The translations under genes and the position numbers were made by a program. The notes under the pieces are model-generated. The model saw nothing but the letters and a program-made list of their open reading frames with translations. It did not search any database and was not told where the DNA came from. Positions 17,746 through 26,808 of a DNA stretch of 64,000 nucleotides are shown here, piece by piece. Within the stretch, counting starts at the first letter, position 1, and every line of letters starts with the position of its first letter. The stretch is from UBA1715 sp964346725 (GTDB taxonomy: Bacteria; Bacteroidota; Bacteroidia; Bacteroidales; UBA1715). The DNA is taken from contig CAYFVM010000005.1 of NCBI GenBank assembly GCA_964346725.1, positions 30,246 to 94,245 on the forward strand. The letters are read 5' to 3'.

Positions 17746-20700
17746 ATGAATAATTCTCATATTCATATCATACTTCGAGAGTTAGACGAATTTATTCATA
17801 AATACTATTTGAATGAGTTTATCAAAGGGCTCATTTTGTTTGTGTTGATTGCTATTTTCTATGTAGCATCGCTCAGTTTTGTTGAATATTTTGCTTTTTT
17901 CCCTCCTCAAATACGAACTGTACTTTTTTACTTTTCGCTTTGTGCCGCATTGGTAGCGCTCGTAGTGTATGTTATTATTCCATTGTTTCACGTCTATAGT
18001 ATTGGAAACGTAATATCATACAAAGAAGCCGCAAAAATCATCACAAAATTTTTCCCTGAAGTAAAAGATACTTTACTTAACGCACTAGAATTGTCTGATG
18101 ATACATCTTTGGAAGAAAATCAGTTGGCAATCGCAGCCATCAATCAAAAAGTGGCTGCTTTGCGACCAATTCCTTTTGCTTCGGCAATTGATTTAAGAAA
18201 ATTGCTGCGTTATGGGAAATACGCCGCTGGACTTATTGTAGCGATAATATTGATTTCGTTATTATTTCCTCGTGCTATCGTTGATGGTGCTACAAGAATT
18301 GTGAAACACAATGAATTTTTCGAAAAACCGGCACCTTTTACTTTTATTCTTGATACTGACTCTCTTTCGGTACTAAAAGGCAGCGATTTTACCATTTCAA
18401 TGCACATAGAAGGCTCTTTTATTCCTGATAGAGTGGAGATTGCTCTTTCGGGAAATACCTTCTTAATGACGAAGAAAACCGCATCTTCATTTGAGTACGT
18501 TGTCCGTAGTTGCAATAGTTCTCTACGTTTCGCATTTTTAGCAGACGATTACTCTTCGCAAACATATACCCTGCAAGTTCTTCCGTTGCCGCAAGTTCTT
18601 CATTTTTCAATCGATATAGTAGCTCCTTCGTACACTCAATTTGAAAATACTACAATCACCAATACTGGCGATATTACCTTTCCTGCAGGGTCGCACATAT
18701 CATGGCATGTTGAAACTGCCGATGCCGATTCGTTGTTTTTCGTCTCGAAAGGTAAAAAACTCTGTTTTACAAAGAAAGATGGCAATTTTATACTGAACCA
18801 AACCATTGCAAAAACCACTCAGTTTTCATTGATTGGAAAAAATGAATCACTTGATTCTATTGCAATTATTAATTATACATTTACCGTAATTCCCGATTTG
18901 CGTCCGGCCATTCAAGTAGAACAACGACAGGATAGTACGCAATTTTTTACGTATTATTTCCGAGGCGAAATTCAAGATGATTATGGTTTTTCGTCGCTCG
19001 AATTTGTGTATTTCCCAAAAGACAAAGAGAACGAAGCTGTGCGAATTCCTTTGGAATATGCTCCGGCAAACCCGTGCCAGCAGTTTTTCTACATGTTTGA
19101 TTTTTCACAATTTGTAGAAGGTTCTTCTATTCAGTACTATTTCGAAGTATTTGATAATGATGCAATTAACGGTAAGAAATCTGCAAAAACCACAAAATAT
19201 GATGTTGTAATTCCAACGCAAAAAGAGTTGGAGCAAATGCAAGAGCAATATTCTGAGCAAATTCAGTCGTCGTTTGAGCAATCATCGTCGGTAGCGCAAG
19301 AGTTGATGAAAGATTTAGATAAACTCAAACAAAAATTGCTTAACGAAAATATATCTGACTGGGAACGCAAACAATTGCTTGATGAAATGCAGCAAAAGCA
19401 GGAACAAATTAAGCAGCATGTTGAGCAGCTACAGCAATCGCTCCAACAGAAAAATAATTTGCAACAAAAACTGTCTGAGCAAGATGAAGAATTGTTGAAA
19501 AAGCAGCAAGAAATTGAAGATTTGCTCAACAATTTAATGGATGAAGAGTTGAAAAAAATGATGGACGAATTCAATTCCATGATGGACCAATTCAATAAAG
19601 ACGAGTTTTTGAAGAAATCTGATCAAATGAAAATGTCATACGAAGAGCTGGCAAAGCAACTCGATCGTGATTTAGAATTGCTGAAGCGTATGGACGTGGA
19701 GGAACAAGTTACAAATCTTGGCGATCGCTTGCAGGAATTGGCAGAAGAGCAACAAAAACTTTCCGAAGAGTTGCGCAATGGCAAGAATAGCGAGGAATTG
19801 CAGCAAAAAATTGACAATGTTTCCAAAGAATTGGAGTCGGTAAAAAAGTCGTACGACGATGCAATGCAGAAAAATGAAGAGTTGCAGCAGAAGTTTGATT
19901 TGCAAAATTTTGATAAGCAATTCAATGATATTCAGCAATCTATGCAGCAAAGCAAATCGGAGCAGTCGCAAAAACAGCAAAACAAATCTTCAAAATCAAT
20001 GAAAGATGCGTCTGACCAAACCGAGCAACTTGCACAGTCTATGAGTCAAATGATGCAACAGCAGATGTCTAAGCAGAATATGGAGGATATGGCAAACTTG
20101 CGTCAGATTATGGAGAATTTGTTAACGTTCTCCTTCAATCAAGAAGAATTACTTACGAAAACAGGTAAGTTAACTTTTGTTGATCCAAATTATGCTGCAA
20201 TTGCCGATCAACAAAATGCCTTGCAAGAAAATTTTAAAATAATTAAAGACTCATTGTACGCATTGAGTCTTCGGGTACCACAAATTTCACAACCGATTAA
20301 CAATGAGGTATTTAACATTTACAAAAATGGAGCTACCGTTATAGACAATCTTGAACAACAACAAAAAAGCCTTGCAAAAATAAATCAACAATACATCATG
20401 ACTTCGGCCAACAACCTTTCGTTGTTACTATCTGAAGTGCTTGAATCCATGCAAAAATCTGCAGCGCAGCAAATGTCCGGGCAGCAACAGTGTCAGAATC
20501 CTAAGCAAAGTGGCAAGGGTGCAAAGCCTTCGTTTCAGCAAATGAAACAGATGCAACAATCGCTCAAACAGCAGATGCAGCAAATGATGGAGCAGATGAA
20601 AAATGGCACAATTCCTTCGCAAAGCATGCAAAAGCAACTGAGCGAAATGCTTATGAAAGAGCAAATGCTCAAACAACTTGGAAACTCCATGATGAAAGAT

Positions 20701-21057
20701 GGTGAGCTTTCGCCCGAAGGAGCCCAGCAACTTAAAGACATTCAGCGACTTATGGACCAAACCGAGCGAGACATCATAAATCAAAATATAACACCGCAAA
20801 CAATGCTTCGTCAGGAGCAAATACTCACTCGTTTACTTGAAGCAGAGAATGCTAAAAATGAGCGCGATATGGATAAAGAACGTGAATCAAAAACGGCGAA
20901 AGAAAATCCATCGGAAACTGCAAAAAAACAATTCAAGCATTCCGAAAAAGCAAAAACGCAGTATGATGACGTATTACAAGAAAATTCTTTGAAGCTAAAA
21001 TCTAATTATCAGAAAATATTTTCCGATTACATTATCAATCTTGACGAAAATAATTAG
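17746..21057 (+). CDS. Large DUF4175-like membrane and coiled-coil protein
   Basis: A 1,103-residue protein of unknown function, resembling the DUF4175 group common in Bacteroidota. Three membrane spans lie at about 24-44, 53-80 and 154-176, followed by beta-rich extracytoplasmic domains (~185-480). A very Gln/Glu/Lys-rich coiled coil runs ~485-770, with a second Gln/Met-rich one at ~855-1010. The ATG at 17746 (MNNSHIHIILREL) is preferred over GTG at 17740. It is eight bases after the EnvC-like gene, suggesting a common envelope function. The structure suggests a long periplasmic tether or scaffold. Confidence 0.72.
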   Translation: MNNSHIHIILRELDEFIHKYYLNEFIKGLILFVLIAIFYVASLSFVEYFAFFPPQIRTVLFYFSLCAALVALVVYVIIPLFHVYSIGNVISYKEAAKIITKFFPEVKDTLLNALELSDDTSLEENQLAIAAINQKVAALRPIPFASAIDLRKLLRYGKYAAGLIVAIILISLLFPRAIVDGATRIVKHNEFFEKPAPFTFILDTDSLSVLKGSDFTISMHIEGSFIPDRVEIALSGNTFLMTKKTASSFEYVVRSCNSSLRFAFLADDYSSQTYTLQVLPLPQVLHFSIDIVAPSYTQFENTTITNTGDITFPAGSHISWHVETADADSLFFVSKGKKLCFTKKDGNFILNQTIAKTTQFSLIGKNESLDSIAIINYTFTVIPDLRPAIQVEQRQDSTQFFTYYFRGEIQDDYGFSSLEFVYFPKDKENEAVRIPLEYAPANPCQQFFYMFDFSQFVEGSSIQYYFEVFDNDAINGKKSAKTTKYDVVIPTQKELEQMQEQYSEQIQSSFEQSSSVAQELMKDLDKLKQKLLNENISDWERKQLLDEMQQKQEQIKQHVEQLQQSLQQKNNLQQKLSEQDEELLKKQQEIEDLLNNLMDEELKKMMDEFNSMMDQFNKDEFLKKSDQMKMSYEELAKQLDRDLELLKRMDVEEQVTNLGDRLQELAEEQQKLSEELRNGKNSEELQQKIDNVSKELESVKKSYDDAMQKNEELQQKFDLQNFDKQFNDIQQSMQQSKSEQSQKQQNKSSKSMKDASDQTEQLAQSMSQMMQQQMSKQNMEDMANLRQIMENLLTFSFNQEELLTKTGKLTFVDPNYAAIADQQNALQENFKIIKDSLYALSLRVPQISQPINNEVFNIYKNGATVIDNLEQQQKSLAKINQQYIMTSANNLSLLLSEVLESMQKSAAQQMSGQQQCQNPKQSGKGAKPSFQQMKQMQQSLKQQMQQMMEQMKNGTIPSQSMQKQLSEMLMKEQMLKQLGNSMMKDGELSPEGAQQLKDIQRLMDQTERDIINQNITPQTMLRQEQILTRLLEAENAKNERDMDKERESKTAKENPSETAKKQFKHSEKAKTQYDDVLQENSLKLKSNYQKIFSDYIINLDENN

Positions 21058-21106
21058 TTTTGTGACACTTAGACGTTTAGCTTAACAAAAAATTCAATTT
21101 TAATAG

Positions 21107-21526
21107 ATGCAAATAAACTTTTTTCACGAAGACGCCAAATTTCCTTCAGGATTGAGAAAAACCTCTTTCCGCTCAGTAGTGCAATTAATTGTGCAAAATG
21201 AGTCAAAAAAGAAAATAGAATACATAAATTTTATAGCCGGTTCTGATAATTATGTTTTGGGAATAAATCAAGATTATTTAAAACATGATTATTATACCGA
21301 TGTTATTACTTTCGATTATTCGGAAGATGTAATCGCTTCGGATGTCTTTTTGAGTATTGATAGAATTGAAGATAATGCCATTCAAAATGGTGTAACCAAG
21401 TTGAATGAATGCTATAGAATATTGCTTCATAGCGTTTTGCATCTTGTTGGGTACAAAGACAAAACCCCCGAGGACAAGGAAGCAATGGTTCAAAAAGAGA
21501 ATTATTATTTGCGTTTGGTAATATAG
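21107..21526 (+). CDS. ybeY: rRNA maturation endoribonuclease YbeY
   Basis: Zinc endoribonuclease for 16S rRNA 3'-end maturation and ribosome quality control. The 139-residue protein contains the metal motif as HSVLHLVGYKDKTPED near residue 111: two His are present and the third ligand position is Asp, a variant I associate with Bacteroidota YbeY. The gene is four bases upstream of mnmG, so the pair forms a translation-related unit. Confidence 0.92.
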   Translation: MQINFFHEDAKFPSGLRKTSFRSVVQLIVQNESKKKIEYINFIAGSDNYVLGINQDYLKHDYYTDVITFDYSEDVIASDVFLSIDRIEDNAIQNGVTKLNECYRILLHSVLHLVGYKDKTPEDKEAMVQKENYYLRLVI

Positions 21527-21529
21527 AAT

Positions 21530-23395
21530 ATGTTACAAGAATATGATGTAATTGTAGTGGGAGCCGGTCATGCAGGCTGTGAAGCTGCTGCCGCTGCTGC
21601 CCGATTGGGATCACGTACGTTGTTGATTACCATGGATATGACAAAGATGGCATCAATGTCGTGCAATCCAGCTATTGGTGGAATAGCTAAAGGTCAGATA
21701 GTGAGAGAGATAGATGCATTAGGCGGTTCAATGGGAAAAATAACTGACGCTTCATCTATTCAATTTCGCATGCTCAATAAATCGAAGGGTCCTGCAATGT
21801 GGAGTCCGCGTTCGCAGGCTGATAGATCACTTTTCGTTGCATTTTGGCGAGAAGAATTAGAGTCAATCCCACTTCTTGATTTTTGGCAAGATGCGGTAAG
21901 CGAGTTACTTTTAGAGAACAACAAAGTAGTTGGTGTAAAAACGGTGTGGGGGATTTCCATAAAATCGAAAACAGTGATTTTAACAAATGGAACATTCCTT
22001 AATGGGTTGATGCATATTGGTCGTTCACAAGTAGAAGGAGGTAGATTAGGAGAGTCGGCTTCATATCGTTTGTCAGACCAAATTCGAGATTTTGGATTTG
22101 AGACAGGACGAATGAAAACCGGAACTCCTGCGAGAATAGATGGTCGAACTATTGATTTTTCAAAATGTCGAGAACAAAAAGGCGATGATGTAGTTGGTCA
22201 ATTTTCATTTATGCCTCGTAAAACGAAAATGTTACCACAAATGAGTTGTTGGATTACCTATACGAATTCTGAAGTTCACGATGCTCTTCGTTTAGGTTTT
22301 GCAGATTCTCCAATGTATAATGGAACCATAAAAAGTATAGGCCCACGATATTGTCCAAGTATTGAAACAAAATTGGTAACGTTTGCCGATAAAGATAAAC
22401 ATCAATTATTTTTGGAACCAGAGGGAGTTTCAACGTGCGAATATTATGTAAATGGTTTTTCGTCATCACTTCCGGCCGATGTACAATATAAGGCATTGAA
22501 AATGATACCAGGTTTGGAGAATTGCAAAATTTTCAGACCAGGATATGCAATTGAATATGATTATTTTTCTCCAACACAACTCAATGCAACGCTTGAAACG
22601 AAGTTGGTTGAAAATTTATTTTTTGCAGGGCAAATTAATGGAACCACCGGTTATGAAGAAGCCGGAGCTCAAGGTTTGATTTCAGGAATTAATGCGCATT
22701 TGAAGTGTGCCGAAAAAGAATCATTTGTTCTTCATCGTGACGAAGCATATATAGGCGTTTTAATTGATGATTTAATTACCAAAGGAGTTAACGAACCATA
22801 TCGAATGTTTACATCGCGCGCTGAATTTAGAATTTTGTTGCGTCAAGATGATGCAGATGAACGATTAACTCCGAAGGGAATGGAACTCGGCTTGGTAGAT
22901 GAAGCACGCAAACGTGCATTTGAAAACAAGATGGAGGCAACAAAAAAACTGAAAAAATATGTTTCGGAAAAACGTATGACAGTAAAGGAAGCAAATCCGA
23001 TTTTGGAAAAATGTGGAAGTATGCCAATACACGAAACTATGAAGTTGAGTGCCTTGATTGCTCGTCCTGATGTTTTGGTTGAGAACTTCTCACTCGATTC
23101 ATCAAACTTTGTTACAACCGATGATGTTGATTGGAAAACCATACAAGAATCTGTCAACATAAACATAAAGTACTCTGGTTATATTTCAAAAGAACGAGCA
23201 ATAGCAGAAAAAATTTCTCGACTCGACTATATTAAGATAAAAGACAAAATCCCGTATAATGAAATAGGGTCTTTGTCAACAGAAGCTCGGCAAAAACTAT
23301 CAGAGGTAAATCCTGAGACAATTGGGCAGGCATCACGAATCAGTGGAATTTCCCCATCCGACATAAATGTACTTTTAGTATATCTTCGACGTTAA
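21530..23395 (+). CDS. mnmG: tRNA uridine-34 carboxymethylaminomethyl synthase subunit MnmG
   Basis: FAD protein that with MnmE installs the cmnm5 group on wobble U34 of tRNAs. The 621-residue protein starts with the FAD motif VVGAGHAGCEAA (residues ~9-20), followed by SCNPAIGGIAKG and GRMKTGTPARIDGR, all diagnostic, and has the full C-terminal helical domain. Three bases separate ybeY from it. The stop codon is immediately followed by a 38-bp palindrome. The gene (also gidA) is frequently near the replication origin in bacteria. Confidence 0.97.
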   Translation: MLQEYDVIVVGAGHAGCEAAAAAARLGSRTLLITMDMTKMASMSCNPAIGGIAKGQIVREIDALGGSMGKITDASSIQFRMLNKSKGPAMWSPRSQADRSLFVAFWREELESIPLLDFWQDAVSELLLENNKVVGVKTVWGISIKSKTVILTNGTFLNGLMHIGRSQVEGGRLGESASYRLSDQIRDFGFETGRMKTGTPARIDGRTIDFSKCREQKGDDVVGQFSFMPRKTKMLPQMSCWITYTNSEVHDALRLGFADSPMYNGTIKSIGPRYCPSIETKLVTFADKDKHQLFLEPEGVSTCEYYVNGFSSSLPADVQYKALKMIPGLENCKIFRPGYAIEYDYFSPTQLNATLETKLVENLFFAGQINGTTGYEEAGAQGLISGINAHLKCAEKESFVLHRDEAYIGVLIDDLITKGVNEPYRMFTSRAEFRILLRQDDADERLTPKGMELGLVDEARKRAFENKMEATKKLKKYVSEKRMTVKEANPILEKCGSMPIHETMKLSALIARPDVLVENFSLDSSNFVTTDDVDWKTIQESVNINIKYSGYISKERAIAEKISRLDYIKIKDKIPYNEIGSLSTEARQKLSEVNPETIGQASRISGISPSDINVLLVYLRR

Positions 23396-23433
23396 AAACT
23401 AAAAATGTTTCCACGTGGAAACATTTTTAGTTT
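23396..23433. promoter_or_regulatory. 38-bp perfect palindrome, parS-like site or terminator
   Basis: Perfect inverted repeat with two 19-base arms, centred on CACGTG at 23412-23417 and containing TGTTTCCACGTGGAAACA. It begins on the base after the mnmG stop. Its core resembles the parS consensus (CACGTG flanked by TGTTT or TGTTC and complements) but with one extra C/G pair. It could also fold as an RNA hairpin followed by a T-rich tail. A second copy of its 14-base core lies 44 bases downstream, favouring a protein-binding site. Confidence 0.6.
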
Positions 23434-24697
23434 AGTATTTATTTTAAAAACTTTCCACGTGGAAAACTTTAAAAAAGAAATAGTAGAAACATTAGACAAC
23501 GGAGTGAAAGTTGTGCTTTCATCTGCTCCATCATTTTGTGCGTACGTTGGCTTGTTTGTTGCTTCTGGTTCTCGACATGATGAAAAAACGTCTGGCGTTT
23601 CGCATTTGATTGAACATGCTATTTTTAAGGGGACAAAAAATCATACCTACCGAGAAATTATGGATAGTATAGAGTCGGTTGGAGGTGATATGAATGCATA
23701 TACATCAAAGGAAGAAACTTGTTTTCAGGTAGCGATATCCAATGAGTATGTTGAACGTGCTTTTGCTACCCTGAGTGAATTGTTTTTTGAATCAACATTT
23801 CCGGATGCTGAATTACAGAAAGAGAAAACAGTGGTCGTTGACGAAATTGAATCGTACGAGGATGTACCCAGCGAAAAAATTTACGATGAGTTCGAAGAAA
23901 TTATGTTTGCTGGCAATTCATTGTCGAAAAATATTCTGGGAACAAAAAAATCAGTGATCAAAACAACTCGTGAAAATGTTTTAAAGGCGTACAATCATTT
24001 GTATCGTCCTTCTCAATTGGTGTTGTCATATGTTGGCTGTGAAAAAAATCTTGAAGTTATATTGGAACTTGCAAGAAAATATTTTGGAAAGGAATCTGAG
24101 AAATCGTTTGAAAAAATAGAAACGATTCCTGTTTCATTGCAAAAAGTTGAACCAGTTACAATGCGAAACAAACATACTCATCAAGCACATTGTATCCTTG
24201 GTTCGTATGCTCCATCTATTTTTGATCCGTTACGATTGCCCACAGCAATGCTTGCGAATATTCTCGGAGGAACTTCATTTAATGCTTTGCTTAATTTAGC
24301 CTTACGTGAAGAACGTGGACTTACCTATAATATAGAAGCCAATTATTCATCATATTCCGATATCGGTTTATTCTCGGTTTATTTTGGAACCGATTTTTCT
24401 AAGATAGATTCGTGCCGACATATTATTGAAGAACTTTTCGCTAAAATTATTAATGAAGGGTTGCCCGAACAAAATTTGTCGGAATACAAAAAACAAATGT
24501 TAGGACAAATTGCAGTTTCAGAGGATAGTTATATGTCATTAATGCTCAATAATGCAAAATCTTTTTGGTGGTTCAATCATATTGATACATTTCAAGAAAT
24601 TACGAATAAGGTTGAGGAGATTGACAATGATATAATAAAAATGGTGGCAAAGAAAATTTTGTCTCCAGATAATATATATACACTCATTTATAAATAA
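23405..24697 (+). CDS. M16-family zinc metallopeptidase
   Basis: Processing-peptidase-like metalloprotease. The 430-residue protein has the inverted zinc motif HLIEH at about residue 67 (HLIEHAIFKGT), the downstream Glu of VVVDEIESYEDVP near 141, and the GLTYNIEANYSSY region near 300 of the second half. The only ATG in frame is 23405, but its first 18 codons are encoded by the palindromic DNA; GTG at 23459 gives a start (VENFKKEIVETLDNG) more like the family. Substrate unknown. One base separates it from tsaC. Confidence 0.88.
   Translation: MFPRGNIFSLVFILKTFHVENFKKEIVETLDNGVKVVLSSAPSFCAYVGLFVASGSRHDEKTSGVSHLIEHAIFKGTKNHTYREIMDSIESVGGDMNAYTSKEETCFQVAISNEYVERAFATLSELFFESTFPDAELQKEKTVVVDEIESYEDVPSEKIYDEFEEIMFAGNSLSKNILGTKKSVIKTTRENVLKAYNHLYRPSQLVLSYVGCEKNLEVILELARKYFGKESEKSFEKIETIPVSLQKVEPVTMRNKHTHQAHCILGSYAPSIFDPLRLPTAMLANILGGTSFNALLNLALREERGLTYNIEANYSSYSDIGLFSVYFGTDFSKIDSCRHIIEELFAKIINEGLPEQNLSEYKKQMLGQIAVSEDSYMSLMLNNAKSFWWFNHIDTFQEITNKVEEIDNDIIKMVAKKILSPDNIYTLIYK
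23452..23465. promoter_or_regulatory. Second CACGTG-centred palindrome, parS-like
   Basis: The perfect 14-bp palindrome TTTCCACGTGGAAA repeats the core of the 38-bp palindrome at 23396-23433, with centres 44 bases apart. It lies inside or just before the coding start of the M16 peptidase. Duplication of exactly the same core suggests recognition by a dimeric DNA-binding protein such as ParB. Confidence 0.6.
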
Positions 24698-24698
24698 A

Positions 24699-25262
24699 AT
24701 GAAAGAAGATATTAAACATTGTTGTGAAGTATTGAAACAAGGCGGAACCATTTTGTATCCGACCGATACTGTGTGGGGAATAGGATGCGACGCAACCAAT
24801 GCTGATGCGGTTTCAAGGGTTTTTAAGGTTAAAAATCGCGAAGGTAGTATCCCTTTACTTGTGTTGGTAAATTCTGTAGCAATGCTTGAACGATATGTAG
24901 TAGATATGCCACAAGTAGCCAATGATTTAATTGATTGTGCAACGTCACCTTTGACTATCATTTTTGAGAAAGCTCGAAATCTTCCTGAAAATCTTGTCGC
25001 TGCCGATGGTAGTATTGGTATTCGCGTAACAAATGAAGCTTTTACCGATGAATTAATTCAACAATTCCGTCGCCCAATCGTTTCAACCTCTGCAAATATT
25101 CATGGTGAACCAACTGCAGAATTCTTCCAAGATATTGATAGTAAGATAATTAACCAGGTAGATTATGTAGTAAACTATCGTCAAGGAGATTTGAAAAAAG
25201 CAAAACCTTCACAAATTATCAAGTTAATGAACAATGGTCAAATTACTATAATCAGAAAATAA
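24699..25262 (+). CDS. tsaC: L-threonylcarbamoyladenylate synthase (TsaC/YrdC)
   Basis: Makes threonylcarbamoyl-AMP from Thr, bicarbonate and ATP, the first step of t6A37 tRNA modification. The 187-residue single YrdC domain has TDTVWGIGCDA (~22-32), the KVKNREGSIPLLVLV substrate region (~45-59), IGIRV and STSAN (~128), the recognised YrdC signatures. No Sua5 C-terminal domain. It sits in a run with mnmG and ybeY, so three translation-related genes are close together. Confidence 0.92.
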   Translation: MKEDIKHCCEVLKQGGTILYPTDTVWGIGCDATNADAVSRVFKVKNREGSIPLLVLVNSVAMLERYVVDMPQVANDLIDCATSPLTIIFEKARNLPENLVAADGSIGIRVTNEAFTDELIQQFRRPIVSTSANIHGEPTAEFFQDIDSKIINQVDYVVNYRQGDLKKAKPSQIIKLMNNGQITIIRK

Positions 25263-25264
25263 AA

Positions 25265-25705
25265 ATGACACGAGATGAAGTAAGACAATGGCAATTTCGT
25301 TATGAGATGCCTATACAAATTAGATACAATGATATTGATTCACACGGACATGTAAACAACGGCGTGTATCATGCCTACTACGATATGGGGCGCACAGGGT
25401 ATCTGGAGGGGGTTTTACATACTTTTGGCGAGGGCAGAAATGTTATAATAGCGCAAGCAAATACGTCGTATGTGCGTGAGGTGTTTCAAAAAGACGTTCT
25501 ATCTGTAAAGTCAACCATTATTCGGTGGGGAAATTCAAGCTTTGATATGTTGCAAGGATTGTTCCGTCAAACTGCTGACGGTGAGGAACTTGTATCGTTT
25601 AATGTAACAACTTTTGTAAGCTTACTTTACGGAAAACCGTCACCTGTACCACAAGAGTGGAAAGATTTGGTAGATGCGTATGAATCGATGTATTCTACGA
25701 TTTAG
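25265..25705 (+). CDS. Hotdog-fold acyl-CoA thioesterase
   Basis: Predicted 4-hydroxybenzoyl-CoA-type thioesterase. The 146-residue protein carries the family motif RYNDIDSHGHVNNGVYHAYY at residues ~20-39, with the Asp and HVNN stretch at the active site, then the single hotdog domain to ~130. The acyl substrate cannot be read from sequence. The start is two bases after tsaC, so it is probably co-transcribed. Confidence 0.87.
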   Translation: MTRDEVRQWQFRYEMPIQIRYNDIDSHGHVNNGVYHAYYDMGRTGYLEGVLHTFGEGRNVIIAQANTSYVREVFQKDVLSVKSTIIRWGNSSFDMLQGLFRQTADGEELVSFNVTTFVSLLYGKPSPVPQEWKDLVDAYESMYSTI

Positions 25706-25738
25706 TCTATTTTATATCTCAAGAATTCAGAAATCTTC

Positions 25739-25746
25739 TATATTTG
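25739..25746 (+). promoter_or_regulatory. Promoter -7 box for the two-component pair
   Basis: TATATTTG matches TAnnTTTG and ends 21 bases upstream of the histidine kinase ATG. It overlaps a loose inverted repeat (TCTCAA at 25717-25722 and TTGAGA at 25744-25749) that could be an operator. Confidence 0.5.
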
Positions 25747-25767
25747 AGAAGTTTTGAATATTGAGAA

Positions 25768-26808
25768 ATGTCTGTAAATCTAAAAAAAATAGTAACCCAT
25801 CTCTGTACATGGTTGGTTTTGGTATTTATGCCACAGATTCTCTTTGCAGTACCATTTTCGCTAAAATCATTGGGATATGAGGTCATATTAATAATTCCTA
25901 CGATTGTTATTTTTTACGCCCATGTATTTCTTTCATTACCATATTTTTTCTATGAAAAAAAGTATTTCTATTACTCTTTGTCATTGATTTTACTGGCATT
26001 CTTTTTTGTGCTCTCCATAAAAATACTCGAACCTGTTCATCTTTCCTTTATTGATTATTTGCGCGAAAACTCTCCCGATGCACCTCGTCCGCGATTCCAT
26101 AAAAACCATTCATTACTCATGCCACCTTCTCATAAATGGACATCGTTTTTAATAACAATTACGGCAAGTGCAATTTATAGTATATCGTTGCGAAATGTAG
26201 AACGTGAGCGGCGTTTGCGTGAGTTGGAAAAACAGCAAGCAATATCAAATTTGCAATTGCTAAAATGGCAATTGAGCCCTCATTTTTTATTTAATGCCTT
26301 AAATAGTATATATTCTTTATCACTAAAGAAATCAGAAGAGTTACCTAAAGTAATACTTACAGTCTCCGATTTGTTACGTTATGTAACCTATGATAGTGAA
26401 AAGAATTCTGTGAATGTGCAAAAAGAAATAGATTATTTGAATGATTACATAAAGTTACAAAAACTTCGTCTTTCGCCTGAAAGTAGTGTTGAGTTTGTTG
26501 TAGAAAATAATAATCCGGAAGCAAAAATTGCACCTATGATTTTAGTCCCTTTTGTGGAAAATGCTTTTAAACATGGTGCAAATGCAGAGGGAGTAGTTAC
26601 TATTACACTGTATATAGTAATCTCGGAAAAAGAAGTTTATTTTAGAATATTAAATACTAAGCATTTTGAAAATCAGCGAGATAAAACACATGGAATAGGT
26701 GTTGAGAATGTTCAAACTCGTTTGAATTTATTGTATGGGTCAAAACATTCATTGAATATATTTGACAGAGAAAATGAGTACGAAGTTTTATTAAAACTAC
26801 AATTATGA
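25768..26808 (+). CDS. LytS-type sensor histidine kinase
   Basis: Membrane sensor kinase of the LytS/YpdA (His_kinase, PF06580) type. The 346-residue protein has four membrane spans (about 9-28, 38-60, 67-87, 123-141), a short coiled linker, then the phospho-acceptor motif QLSPHFLFNALNS with His172. The ATPase part has VPFVENAFKHGA (~257-268) and GIGVENVQTRL. There is no extracytoplasmic sensor domain beyond a loop of about 35 residues between spans 3 and 4. It overlaps the response regulator by four bases (ATGA). Confidence 0.93.
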   Translation: MSVNLKKIVTHLCTWLVLVFMPQILFAVPFSLKSLGYEVILIIPTIVIFYAHVFLSLPYFFYEKKYFYYSLSLILLAFFFVLSIKILEPVHLSFIDYLRENSPDAPRPRFHKNHSLLMPPSHKWTSFLITITASAIYSISLRNVERERRLRELEKQQAISNLQLLKWQLSPHFLFNALNSIYSLSLKKSEELPKVILTVSDLLRYVTYDSEKNSVNVQKEIDYLNDYIKLQKLRLSPESSVEFVVENNNPEAKIAPMILVPFVENAFKHGANAEGVVTITLYIVISEKEVYFRILNTKHFENQRDKTHGIGVENVQTRLNLLYGSKHSLNIFDRENEYEVLLKLQL

